Shown piece by piece: positions 40,830 through 49,351 of a stretch of 64,000 bases of DNA. The position numbers were made by a program, and so were the translations under genes. Position 1 is the first letter of the stretch. Each line of letters opens with the position of its first letter. The stretch covers positions 68,882 through 132,881 of the forward strand of contig DAOOIT010000007.1 of the NCBI GenBank assembly GCA_035384565.1, in the 5' to 3' direction. A model generated the notes under the pieces. It did no database searches and was not told the origin of the DNA. It worked only from the letters and a program-made list of their open reading frames with translations. This DNA is from Planctomycetota bacterium. Lineage in GTDB: Bacteria > Planctomycetota > PUPC01 > DSUN01.

Positions 40830-41930
40830 TCACCTCCTCGCCTCGGCCAGGATCAGCTCCAGCTCGCCGCGGTGCTTGTGGGGCTCGAAATAGCAGTCGA
40901 GCACCCGTTCGTGCGGCAGGCGGTTGATGCGGTCGTTCATGATGCGCAGGACGCGGCAGTTGATTTCCACGGCCTTCTCAACGGGCATCCGCTCGGGGTT
41001 GATGTCGAAGCAGAAGTACCCCCGATAGCCGATCATCTTGAGGGTGTAGAGCAACGCCTCGGTCTGCTCCCAACCCACGACGCCCACGTTGAGGTCCTGG
41101 TCGTAGTTGCCGAGGGGCTGGCTGTTCCAGTGGGTGTTCCCCAGGCGTCCCTCGCGCGCGCAGCGGGCGAAGGCGTAGGGCACATCCTCGAAGCCCATGC
41201 ACACGTGGCCGATTTCGGGCTGCATGACGAGCATCCTATGCCCCTCAGCGAGCCGGCGCTTATTCTCGGGGTGAGTCAGCCGGGCCTCGATGTCGTGGCA
41301 GGCGAGCAGGCCGTCGGCCGTGGTGCGCAGGATGTTGTTCGGCGCCGGCTCGTAGGGCTTCGGCTCGATCGCCACGCGCACCCCCGGCACCTCGTCCATC
41401 GCCGAGGCCACGGCCTCCTCAAACGTGTCCCACATCGTGTAGAAGGGCGTGCCGAGCGAGTAGGTGTAGCCGTCAATCCCTGGCCAGATGCCCACGTGGT
41501 CGGCCTCGGCAGCCCGGACGAACTTCAGCGCCTGGACCACTCTCTCGCGGGCCTTCTCGCGATTGGCCCTGATGGGGTTCGAGAGCGAGCCGAACTCAAA
41601 GTCCTTGTCGTAGAAGATGAACGGCCCGATGTTGGTGAGGCGGATGCCCGTCTCCCTCTCGAGCTTCTTGTAGAGGTGGAGGTTCTCCTCGTTGGCCTCG
41701 GTGGGATAGTGGGCTTCGATGCCGGCCACCCCCCACTTCGCCCACTCGGCCGCCATCGCGATGCGGTCCTCGAGCGCAATATCGGGCGCGTAGCGCTCGT
41801 GGAACCGCCCCCCGCCGGGCGCGAAATACCAGATGCCGACCGCGAACTTCAGGTCCAGCTCAAACGTCTGGAGGTGCTTGAGCAACTCCTCGCGCGAGCG
41901 CCGCTTCGTCTGATACCGCAGGTCTTGCAC
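40830..41930 (-). CDS. Xylose isomerase-like TIM-barrel sugar isomerase
   Basis: A 366-aa TIM-barrel protein of the xylose isomerase-like superfamily. Expected metal ligands lie in VAGIEAHYPTEA, VRVAIEPKPYEPAPNN (Glu), 'MQPEIGHVCMG' and YFCFDINPERMPVEKA (Asp). The NTHWNSQPLGNYDQDLNVG segment resembles rhamnose- or ribose-type isomerases. It starts 16 bp after the beta-helix gene on the same strand, so both probably act on one polysaccharide-derived sugar. Confidence 0.75.
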   Translation of the reverse strand: MQDLRYQTKRRSREELLKHLQTFELDLKFAVGIWYFAPGGGRFHERYAPDIALEDRIAMAAEWAKWGVAGIEAHYPTEANEENLHLYKKLERETGIRLTNIGPFIFYDKDFEFGSLSNPIRANREKARERVVQALKFVRAAEADHVGIWPGIDGYTYSLGTPFYTMWDTFEEAVASAMDEVPGVRVAIEPKPYEPAPNNILRTTADGLLACHDIEARLTHPENKRRLAEGHRMLVMQPEIGHVCMGFEDVPYAFARCAREGRLGNTHWNSQPLGNYDQDLNVGVVGWEQTEALLYTLKMIGYRGYFCFDINPERMPVEKAVEINCRVLRIMNDRINRLPHERVLDCYFEPHKHRGELELILAEARR

Positions 41931-41946
41931 GCTGCCACTCCTTTCA

Positions 41947-43167
41947 TCACTTGGCCTGGGGTCCCGTATCCTGAGCCTTGCCGAACGCCCAGGGGGCGAA
42001 CTCGGCGCCGACGAGATCGAACTGCGTCGCGGCGCGCGGCGAGCCCGCCCCGTAGTCCAGGTCGCGGCCGGTTGTGACCCGATCGTCCTGAACGACGAGG
42101 CCAGGGTCCTGGCCGACCACCGGGTCGCGCTCGGGGGCCGGCAGCGACGGCTGGCTGCGGGCCGGCCGGTCCTCGCAGTACCACCAGTTGTTCTCGAAGC
42201 GGAACGTCGCCGGCGAGGTGCGGGAGCCGATGTTGGCTACGTCGCGCAGGTCGCGCGCGCGCCACACGACCAGGTTGCGGCCGAAGGCGCCATTTCGCGA
42301 TGGCACGAACTGCTCGCCCCGGCTCTCCTGGAGGATACGCAGGACGAAGGCCGTGGGCCGGTAGATCGTGTTGAAGGCGGCCAGGCACTCGTCGCTGCCC
42401 ACGAACGCGATGGGCGCCATCGAGCCGATGAAGGTGTTGCCGATGGCGGCAATGCGTCTGGCCTCGTAGCCGGGCGACGGCGGCCTGAAGAACTGGGCGC
42501 CCGTGGAGCCGCCCATGTTGATCGCCCGCTGTCCCGCGTGGAGGAAGCGGCAGCGATAGACCACCACGTCGCAACTCCCGCCCTTGGCCTGGATGCCGCT
42601 GGCGCCGCTGCCGGTGTGGCGGAGCGTGCAGTCCACGAAGAGCCCGCGGTGGCAGCCGACCATGTCCACCCCCGAGCCCCCCGCGCCCCATCGCTCGACG
42701 GTGCAGCGCCGGACCAGGAAATCGTCCACGCCCGACAGCTTGATCCCGTCGCAGTTGCCGCGCGGCCCCACGTCGCGCACCGTCAGGTCCTCGAGCAGAA
42801 TGTGGTGCGAGGGCGCGGTGATCGTGCCGCCGTCGTCAATGTTCAGGCCGTTCAGTCGGGCGCCCGCCAGAACCAGGCCGCGCAGGACCACGAAGCTCAC
42901 GGAAGACAGGTGGAGGCACCCCCCGGCCCCCACGAACACGGGGGGCTTCGCCGGGTCAGCGGCGGCGATGACGATGGGCTGCTCGGCCGTGCCGTGGAGG
43001 TGGGCCGCGCTGAAGTAGCCGCGGTAGTCTCCCGGCTCCACCAGGATCGTGGAGCCCGGCTTCGCGCGGCCCAGCGCCTCACGCAAGGCATCGGGGGTCG
43101 AGACCCGCACGGCCTCGCCGGCCGCGGCCACGCCGAACATGAGGGCCAGTGCCGCCCATGCCTTCAT
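41947..43167 (-). CDS. Exported right-handed beta-helix protein (PL6/chondroitinase-B-like)
   Basis: A 406-aa protein with a signal peptide (MKAWAALALMFGVAAAGEAV). The N-terminal part matches the start of PL6/chondroitinase-B-type beta-helices: DALREALGRAKPGSTILVEP, then GDYRGYF and TAEQPIVIAAADP. Ladder-like rungs follow (HHILLEDLTVRDVGPRGNCD, 'DFLVRRCTVERWGAGGSG'). Catalytic residues of an alginate or chondroitin lyase are not obvious by eye, so a lyase role is only likely. ATG 43167 is chosen because the signal peptide starts there. Promoter 43199-43227. Confidence 0.75.
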   Translation of the reverse strand: MKAWAALALMFGVAAAGEAVRVSTPDALREALGRAKPGSTILVEPGDYRGYFSAAHLHGTAEQPIVIAAADPAKPPVFVGAGGCLHLSSVSFVVLRGLVLAGARLNGLNIDDGGTITAPSHHILLEDLTVRDVGPRGNCDGIKLSGVDDFLVRRCTVERWGAGGSGVDMVGCHRGLFVDCTLRHTGSGASGIQAKGGSCDVVVYRCRFLHAGQRAINMGGSTGAQFFRPPSPGYEARRIAAIGNTFIGSMAPIAFVGSDECLAAFNTIYRPTAFVLRILQESRGEQFVPSRNGAFGRNLVVWRARDLRDVANIGSRTSPATFRFENNWWYCEDRPARSQPSLPAPERDPVVGQDPGLVVQDDRVTTGRDLDYGAGSPRAATQFDLVGAEFAPWAFGKAQDTGPQAK

Positions 43168-43198
43168 CGCGCACCTCACAACAAGAACCACCGCGCGG

Positions 43199-43227
43199 AT
43201 TCTATGCGATCCCCCGCGTGCGTTCAA
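43199..43227 (-). promoter_or_regulatory. Promoter of the beta-helix/isomerase operon
   Basis: Minus strand TTGAAC, 17-bp spacer, TAGAAT. Its -35 lies 13 bp from that of the plus-strand promoter at 43241. Confidence 0.6.
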
Positions 43228-43240
43228 GGCGCGGGAACGG

Positions 43241-43269
43241 TTGACAGGCTCGGATGCCATCTGTACAGT
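43241..43269 (+). promoter_or_regulatory. Promoter of the Ptb-Buk fusion gene
   Basis: TTGACA, 17-bp spacer, TACAGT, about 50 bp before the GTG start. Confidence 0.65.
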
Positions 43270-43319
43270 AGGCGCCGGCTCGCACATCCCTTTCCGGCCA
43301 CAAGAAGGCAGGGGGTCTT

Positions 43320-45443
43320 GTGTCTTCAACTCCGCGTGGCGATCGGCGCCGCCCGATGGCGCTCGAGGCCGTGAGCGATCTGGTGCTGATCGCGGGCCAC
43401 ATCCGGCCCAAGACCATCCTCATCGCCGGCGGCGACCGTGAGGACGATCTGCGTCTCGTGGAATCGGCGCGCGACCATGCCATCGTCGAGCGCTGCATCC
43501 TGGTCGGCGACGAGACGGCGATCCGCCGCGCGGCGCACGCGATCGGCGTCGCGGTGGCCGACGACGACATCCTGGCCACCGCCAGCCCCGAGGAGACGGC
43601 CGCCCGCACGGTGGACCGCATGCAGCAGGGCGGCGTGGACATCATCCTCAAGGGCAACATCTCCACGCCCATCCTCAACCGCGCGATGATGCGCATCGTG
43701 GTGCGCAACACGATCAGCCTCGTCACGATGTTCGATGCGGCGCCCATCGCCAACGGCCGGCCCATGCTGCTCACCGACCCCGGCGTCACCACCGTGTGCA
43801 GCTTCGGCCGCATGGTCGGCCTCATCGAGAACGCGGTGGACGTGGCCCGCGCGATCATGGGCATCGAGCGCCCCCGCGTGGCCGTGCTCTCGGCGAACGA
43901 GAAGGTGATCGACTCGCTGCCCTCGACCAAGATGGCCGATGCCCTGGCGCACCGTCACTGGGACAACGCGGTCGTCTACGGCCCGCTGTCGTTCGATCTC
44001 GCCGTGGACCCCGGCTCCGTGGGCATCAAGGGCCTCCCCGCGCACGGCGCGGCCCTCGAGGTTGCCGGCCAGGCCGACGTCCTCGTGTGCCCGAACATCG
44101 AATCGGCCAACGTGCTCTACAAGGTCATCATGCAGATGGTCGGCTACGGCCTCGGCACGTTCGCGGGCATCACGGTCGGCGTGCAGGTGCCCTACGTCAT
44201 CCTGTCGCGGGCCGACAACGTGGAGACGAAGCTCCAGTCGCTCGCCCTGTGCAGCATCGCGGCGGAGCGGATGGACATGCGCCACCGCGCAGCCCCGCCG
44301 CCGCGTCCCCTCGTTTCGGCCACCCCGACGAGGCCCTTCCGCGTCTTTGTGCTGAACCCGGGGGCCACCTCCACCAAGATCGCGCTCTTCGAGGGCCAGA
44401 AGTGCCTCCGCTCAGCCGAGGTCCAGCACGAGGCCCCGCCCGAGCCCGCGCGCGATCTTCAGTCGGAGGCCCGGCGACGCGACGCCGTGGTCCGCGACTT
44501 CCTGAGCCGCCACGACATCCGCGAGCTGAACGCGATCGTGGCGCGCGGCGGCCTGCTGCCGCGCCCGGCCGGCAAGCTGCCCGGCGGCACCTACGTGATC
44601 GCCGAGGTGCGCGACGGGCAGGTCGTCGTGGACGAAGGGCTCGTGCACGCGATCACACAGACCCCCGAGGGCCTCCACGCATCGAATCTCGGCATCCCGA
44701 TGGCGGCCGAGCTGGCCCGCGAGTTCGGCGTGCCCGCGTTCGTGGTGGACCCCGTGGTCGTGGACGAGTTCAGCCCCGAGGCAGAGGTCTCCGGCTACGC
44801 GCCCATCGTGCGTCGCAGCGTGGCGCACGTCCTGAGCGTCCGGTCGGCGGCGGTCCGCATGGCCGAGAAGACCGGGGCGCACATCGAGCATGCCAACTAC
44901 GTGGTCGCGCACCTCGGCAGCGGCATCACCATCGCGGCCGTGCGCGGCGGGCGGATCGTGGACAACACCATCGCCCTTCTGGGCGAAGGCCCGTTCACTC
45001 CGCAGCGCGCGGGCACGCTGCCGCTCAAGGACCTCATCGAGCTGTGCTACAGCGGGCGGTTCACCAAGGAGGAACTCTACGAGGAGCTCACCCAGCGCGG
45101 GGGGCTCCACTCGTACCTGGGCGACCACCGCATGGAGGAGATCGAGAAACGCATCCAGGCGGGAGACGAGCGCGCGCGCCTCGTCGTCGAGGCCATGGTC
45201 TACCAGATCGCCAAGAACATCGGGGCCATGGCCGTGGCCGTGGGGCCCGACTGCGAGGCCGCGATCCTGACCGGCGGCCTGGCCCGGTCCGAGCTCATCG
45301 TGCGTTCGCTCAAGAACCGCCTGAGCCACCTCCTGCCCGTCCTGGTGCTCCGCGAGACGCCGGAGATGGAGGAGATGGCCATGGGCGCCTGCCGCGTGCT
45401 GGCGGGGCAGGAACAGGCCCGCCGCTACGTGCCGCCCGGGTAG
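43320..45443 (+). CDS. Single-chain phosphate butyryltransferase-butyrate kinase fusion
   Basis: A 707-aa protein with two complete enzymes in one frame. Residues ~15-318 are a PTA_PTB acyltransferase (VDIILKGNISTPILNRAMMR; VTTVCSFGRMVGLIEN; 'VYGPLSFDLAVDPGSVGIKG'; VLVCPNIESANVLYK). A Pro-rich linker (319-340) follows. Residues ~341-700 are a butyrate/acetate-type kinase (LNPGATSTKIALFEG 345-359; VARGGLLPRPAGKLPGGTY; HASNLGIPMA; AHLGSGITIAAVRGG with HLGSG 531-535; GEGPFTPQRAG). It would convert acyl-CoA to free acid with ATP formation (or the reverse) by passing the acyl-phosphate between domains. In clostridia Ptb and Buk are separate proteins. Start is GTG 43320; ATG 43356 is an alternative. 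Own promoter. Confidence 0.88.
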   Translation: MSSTPRGDRRRPMALEAVSDLVLIAGHIRPKTILIAGGDREDDLRLVESARDHAIVERCILVGDETAIRRAAHAIGVAVADDDILATASPEETAARTVDRMQQGGVDIILKGNISTPILNRAMMRIVVRNTISLVTMFDAAPIANGRPMLLTDPGVTTVCSFGRMVGLIENAVDVARAIMGIERPRVAVLSANEKVIDSLPSTKMADALAHRHWDNAVVYGPLSFDLAVDPGSVGIKGLPAHGAALEVAGQADVLVCPNIESANVLYKVIMQMVGYGLGTFAGITVGVQVPYVILSRADNVETKLQSLALCSIAAERMDMRHRAAPPPRPLVSATPTRPFRVFVLNPGATSTKIALFEGQKCLRSAEVQHEAPPEPARDLQSEARRRDAVVRDFLSRHDIRELNAIVARGGLLPRPAGKLPGGTYVIAEVRDGQVVVDEGLVHAITQTPEGLHASNLGIPMAAELAREFGVPAFVVDPVVVDEFSPEAEVSGYAPIVRRSVAHVLSVRSAAVRMAEKTGAHIEHANYVVAHLGSGITIAAVRGGRIVDNTIALLGEGPFTPQRAGTLPLKDLIELCYSGRFTKEELYEELTQRGGLHSYLGDHRMEEIEKRIQAGDERARLVVEAMVYQIAKNIGAMAVAVGPDCEAAILTGGLARSELIVRSLKNRLSHLLPVLVLRETPEMEEMAMGACRVLAGQEQARRYVPPG

Positions 45444-45568
45444 CCCCGAGCAGCGGGCCATGGGCCTTCGGAGCAGCGGCATCACGGGACTTCAGGCGCG
45501 GCGCTCGCGGCTCGAAGCGTGCACCGTTGCTGCCTTCCACCTCTCGGGCTTCGCAGAGGATCGCACAA

Positions 45569-46057
45569 ATGGCTCAGGAGCAAGAGAAGAAGCATTGGGT
45601 GTTCCGCGTGGGCCTGGCGGACCGGGCCGGGGCGCTCACCAGCATCGCGTCGGCGTTCTCGAACCGCGGCATCTCGATTGACACCGTGGTCGGCCACGGG
45701 GCCGCCTACACCACGCGGCACGACGGCACCGTGGTGGTGACCTTCTGGTGCACCGAGGCCGAGAAGGACGAGATCGTGCGGGTGGTCAAGCGCCTGACCA
45801 AGGTGACCACGCTCGAGGAGCATCCGTACGACTCCGAGACCTTGCGCAAGAGCGCCCTGCTCCACACCACGCGCCGCCTGTCGCCGCACGACGTGGCCGG
45901 CCGCGAGGCCTTCATCACCTGCGAATTGATGAAGCAGGAGCGCGGAATCTACACGTACTTCGTCGCCGGCTCGCCCAGCGAACTCGACCCCATCCTCGCC
46001 CGCTTCGCCGGAGAGGGCATTCTCCAGGACGTCGTTTACTCGGTCGTGGGGCTCTGA
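45569..46057 (+). CDS. ACT-domain regulatory protein (IlvH-like N-terminus)
   Basis: A 162-aa protein. The N-terminal ~80 residues form an ACT domain resembling acetolactate synthase small subunits (FRVGLADRAGALTSIASAFS, then NRGISIDTVVGHG). The C-terminal half is not clearly IlvH-like and may be a second, diverged ACT-type unit (ITCELMKQERGIYTYFVAGS). No ilvB is next door, so calling it the acetolactate synthase regulator is not safe; a regulator of a neighbouring enzyme is possible. GAGGA lies 9 nt upstream of the ATG. It overlaps the next gene by one base (TGATG). Confidence 0.7.
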   Translation: MAQEQEKKHWVFRVGLADRAGALTSIASAFSNRGISIDTVVGHGAAYTTRHDGTVVVTFWCTEAEKDEIVRVVKRLTKVTTLEEHPYDSETLRKSALLHTTRRLSPHDVAGREAFITCELMKQERGIYTYFVAGSPSELDPILARFAGEGILQDVVYSVVGL

Positions 46058-47079
46058 TGAGGCGCTTCCTCCCCCTCTGCCTGATCCTGGCCGCTTGGGC
46101 CTGCGCCCGCGTGCGCCCGATGGGCGGCACCATCCACTGCGGCCGCTCGCTCGAGACGCTCAGCGACCCGGACCCCAGGGTCCACGAGCATCTTCAGCGC
46201 TACAACTTCCCCCCCGACCCGTTTCCGTGGCAAATGGAGCGCACCGCCGCGGCCGACACCCACGTGGTCTACCACGTCACCTTCCCCTCGCCGCGGCGCT
46301 ACGAGATGCCCGAATGCAACACCGTCCACGCCGAGTACTACGTGCCCGCGCAGCAGAAGGGCAAAGCGCCGGGCGTGGTGGTGCTGGATATCCTGGACGG
46401 GAGTTTCGTGGTGGCGCGCATGGTCGCGCGGCATTTCGCCTCGGCCGGCATCCCGAGCCTCATCGTCAAGATGCCCTACTACGGCGAGCGGCGGGCTGCG
46501 GGCACCTCGCTCTACCGCACCTTCGTCGGCAAGCCGGAACGCATGTTGGAAGCCATCGAGGGCACCGTGGCCGACGTCCGCCGCGCCGCCTGCTGGCTCC
46601 AGCAGCAGCCCGAGGTGGACCCGAGGCGAATCGGCCTCATCGGCGTGAGCCTCGGCGGAATCATCGGGGCGCTCGCCGTCGCCGTGGACCCGCGCTTCGA
46701 CCGCAACGTGCTGGTGCTGGCCGGCGGCGACCCAGTGGACATTCTCTGGCACGCGCCCGAGACTGAGGACGTGCGCGACCGCCTCATGGAGCTGGGCTAC
46801 ACGCTCGAGCGGCTCCGGGAGGAATCGCAGGCCATAGACCCGGTCACCTTCGGCAAGCGAGTCAACCCCCGGCAGGTGCTGATGATCAACGCCTCGGCGG
46901 ACACGACCGTGCTGCGCCGCAACACGCTGGCCCTCTGGGAGGCGTTCGGCAGGCCGGCGATCCAGTGGTACCCCGCCGGCCACTATAGCATCAGCCTCTT
47001 CATCCCCGCCATCCTGCCCACGGCCGCCCAGTTCGTGATGAGCGCGCCGGTGCAGCCGACGCGGCGCTCACGCGAGTGA
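46057..47079 (+). CDS. Alpha/beta-hydrolase, probable lipoprotein
   Basis: A 340-aa protein with an export signal ending in a cysteine (MRRFLPLCLILAAWAC), likely a lipoprotein. The hydrolase core shows a substrate strand 'APGVVVLDILDGSFVVARMV', the nucleophile elbow G-V-S-L-G-G in RRIGLIGVSLGG, and later a candidate Asp (ASADTTVLRR) and His (YPAGHYSI). It resembles dienelactone hydrolase or acetyl-xylan-esterase-like proteins, which would fit with deacetylating plant polysaccharides. It is coupled to the ACT gene (TGATG) and overlaps the convergent E2 gene by 12 bp. Confidence 0.78.
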   Translation: MRRFLPLCLILAAWACARVRPMGGTIHCGRSLETLSDPDPRVHEHLQRYNFPPDPFPWQMERTAAADTHVVYHVTFPSPRRYEMPECNTVHAEYYVPAQQKGKAPGVVVLDILDGSFVVARMVARHFASAGIPSLIVKMPYYGERRAAGTSLYRTFVGKPERMLEAIEGTVADVRRAACWLQQQPEVDPRRIGLIGVSLGGIIGALAVAVDPRFDRNVLVLAGGDPVDILWHAPETEDVRDRLMELGYTLERLREESQAIDPVTFGKRVNPRQVLMINASADTTVLRRNTLALWEAFGRPAIQWYPAGHYSISLFIPAILPTAAQFVMSAPVQPTRRSRE

Positions 47080-48450
47080 CTTCGGCGCTTCCAGCAACTC
47101 CTTCACCTTCTGGAGGAACTGGGCGCCGATCACGCCGTCCACCAGGCGATGGTCGCAGGCGAGCACGAGCGTGGTCATCTGGCGGATGGCGATGCCGTCG
47201 TCAATCACCACGGGCCGCTTGGCGATGCGGCCGATGCCCAGGATCGCCGCCTCGCCAGGGTTGATGATCGGGATCACGCTGTCCACGCCGAACATCCCCA
47301 GGTTCGACAGGGTCAGGCAACCGCCCTCGTAGTCGTCGGGCGTGAGTCGCTTGTGGCGGGCCTTGGCGATGAGGGCCTCGCTGGCCGCGGCGATCTCGAG
47401 CAACGACTTGCTCTCGCAGCCGCGCACCACGGGCACGATGAGGCCCCCCTCAAGCCCCACGGCGATGCCGATGTTCACCTCGTCGCGGTAGAGCAGCGCG
47501 CCGTCGGCCCACGCGCAGTTCATCGCGGGCACCTCGGCGAAGGCGAGCGTGCAGGCGCGGAGGATGAAGTCGTTGAACGAGACCTTGCGGCCGCTCGACG
47601 CCTGAAGCTGGGCGCGGAAAGCCACGAGGGCCGTCATGTCGGCGTCCATCGTGAGGTAGAAGTGCGGGATGGTGGCCTTGCTGAGGGTCATGCGCTGGGC
47701 CACCACGCGGCGCATGGCCGTGAGCGGCACGCGGCGGCGGCCGGCCGCGGGCGCCTTCTCGACGTCGGCGGCCATGATCCGCCCGTCGGCGCCGCTGCCC
47801 TTCACGCGCGTGAGGTCCACGCCGCGTTGATGGGCGATCTCGCGCGCCGTGGGCGACACGCGAAGCTGCGCCACACGCGCCGCATAGGCCAGCACGTCGG
47901 CTTCCACGATGCGCCCGTTGGGCCCGGAGCCGCGCAGCACCTGGAGCGGCACGCGTTCTTCGCCCGCCACACGGCGGGCGCGGGGCGAGATGAACACCCG
48001 ATCGGAAACGGGGGGAGCCGCCTCGACGACGGGGGCCGCCGCCATCGGAGCGGGCGCAGGGGCAGGCATCGCGGCCGGCGCGACGGGCGCCGGGCGCGGC
48101 TCGGCCGGCTTCGCGGCGGGAGCGGGCGCCGCGGCGGGCGCCTTGACCGCGGCCGCCGCCGCCTGGGCCGTGGCGAGGGCACGCGTCACCATCTCGTCGG
48201 TCACCACGTCGGCGGCGTCGCCGATGAGGGCGATGACGGCGTTGCAGGGCACCGTGGCGCCCTGGCCGTAGAGGAGTTTCTTCACCACGCCGGCATAGAA
48301 GGATTCGACCTCGAGGGCCGCCTTGTCGGTGTTGATCTCCAGGAGCACATCGCCCTTCTGAACGCTGTCGCCCTCGCGGACGCGCCAGGCTTCGATGGAG
48401 GCCTCCTCCATCGTCTGGCCGAGCTTGGGCATGACGACTTCGCGGATCAT
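47068..48450 (-). CDS. Dihydrolipoamide acyltransferase (E2) with two peripheral-subunit-binding domains
   Basis: A 460-aa E2 component of a 2-oxo acid dehydrogenase complex. The lipoyl domain is residues 1-80 with lipoyl-lysine K43 in EINTDKAALEVES. An Ala/Pro linker (~95-148) follows. Two PSBD-like units come in tandem: 152-188 (ISPRARRVAGEERVPLQVLR) and 196-231 (VSPTAREIAHQRGVDLTRVK). The catalytic domain ends with the DHRLVDGVIGAQF active-site motif. Most E2s carry one PSBD. No E1 or E3 genes are in the window. The start overlaps nnrD (ATGA); last gene of the S41-tsaD-larB-eda-nnrD operon. Confidence 0.88.
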   Translation of the reverse strand: MIREVVMPKLGQTMEEASIEAWRVREGDSVQKGDVLLEINTDKAALEVESFYAGVVKKLLYGQGATVPCNAVIALIGDAADVVTDEMVTRALATAQAAAAAVKAPAAAPAPAAKPAEPRPAPVAPAAMPAPAPAPMAAAPVVEAAPPVSDRVFISPRARRVAGEERVPLQVLRGSGPNGRIVEADVLAYAARVAQLRVSPTAREIAHQRGVDLTRVKGSGADGRIMAADVEKAPAAGRRRVPLTAMRRVVAQRMTLSKATIPHFYLTMDADMTALVAFRAQLQASSGRKVSFNDFILRACTLAFAEVPAMNCAWADGALLYRDEVNIGIAVGLEGGLIVPVVRGCESKSLLEIAAASEALIAKARHKRLTPDDYEGGCLTLSNLGMFGVDSVIPIINPGEAAILGIGRIAKRPVVIDDGIAIRQMTTLVLACDHRLVDGVIGAQFLQKVKELLEAPKSLA

Positions 48451-49337
48451 CCGGAACTCCTCTTGGGATTCCACGCGCGGCCGCAGGCTTCGCAGAAGGC
48501 CGCGCCGATGTGGGCCAGGATGTCGGTGGCCGTGAGGGCCTGTTCGCCGGTCCTCTCGACGGCCAGGTCGCCGGCGAGGCCGTGCAGGCTCACGCCGAGG
48601 TACGCAGCGGAATACGGCGGCAGGCCCTGGGCGAGCAGGGCGGCGATCATGCCGGTGAGCACGTCTCCCGTGCCGCCGGTGGCCATGCCCGGGTTGCCCG
48701 ACCAGCTCACGTACTGCTGGCGCCCGTCGCTCACCACCGTGCGGTGCCCCTTGAGCACCGTGATGACGGAGTGCTCGCGCGCGAAGCGGAGGGCCACTTC
48801 GCTGCGACTCGCCTGCACGGCGCTCGTCGCCAAGCCGGTCAGGCGCGCCATTTCGCCCGGGTGGGGGGTGATGATGACGGGCGCCGAGGCGGCATCGAGC
48901 ACCTCGGCACAGCCCTCGAGCGCGTTGAGGCCGTCGGCATCGAGTACCAGCGGCTTGCCGAGCGAGCGGATGAGCGCGTGGACAAGCTTCTGGGTCGAGC
49001 GGTGGCGGCCGATGCCCGGCCCGAGGGCCACCACGTCGCACCGCGCGGCGAAGCGGAGCATGTCGGGCAGCGCGCCCAGGGCGAAGGCCCCGCCCGGGAC
49101 TTCGCGGAACGGGTGGGTCATGCAGGCGGTGAGCTTGGCCGCCACGACGGGCAGCAGCGAGGCGGGCACGCCGAGCGTCACCAGGCCCGCCCCACTGCGC
49201 AGGGCGGCCTCGGCGGCGAGGCAGGCGGCGCCGGCGAAGCCCGTGGAGCCGGCCAGCACCAGAACGTGGCCGAACTGCCCCTTGTGGGCGTCTGCGGGGC
49301 GGACGAGTCGCTCGATGTCCTGGCCGATGTCGAACAC
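48447..49337 (-). CDS. nnrD: ADP-dependent NAD(P)H-hydrate dehydratase
   Basis: A 296-aa ribokinase-fold repair enzyme that turns damaged NAD(P)H hydrates back into NAD(P)H. Landmarks are HKGQFGHVLVLAGSTGFAGA, the VALGPGIGRHRST loop, LVLDADGLNAL, PVIITPHPGEMARL and the catalytic-loop NPGMATGGTGDVLTGMIAAL. The epimerase half (NnrE) found in many bacterial fusions is absent, so this is the stand-alone dehydratase. GTG 49337 with AGGAG 6 nt upstream fits better than the upstream GTG 49355. Confidence 0.92.
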   Translation of the reverse strand: MFDIGQDIERLVRPADAHKGQFGHVLVLAGSTGFAGAACLAAEAALRSGAGLVTLGVPASLLPVVAAKLTACMTHPFREVPGGAFALGALPDMLRFAARCDVVALGPGIGRHRSTQKLVHALIRSLGKPLVLDADGLNALEGCAEVLDAASAPVIITPHPGEMARLTGLATSAVQASRSEVALRFAREHSVITVLKGHRTVVSDGRQQYVSWSGNPGMATGGTGDVLTGMIAALLAQGLPPYSAAYLGVSLHGLAGDLAVERTGEQALTATDILAHIGAAFCEACGRAWNPKRSSG

Positions 49338-49351
49338 ACCGGGCTCCTGGG

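Noticed and set aside
45569..46057. Calling the ACT protein the acetolactate synthase small subunit (ilvH).
   Set aside because: Only the N-terminal ACT half resembles IlvH; the C-terminal half does not clearly match, and no large-subunit gene is adjacent.
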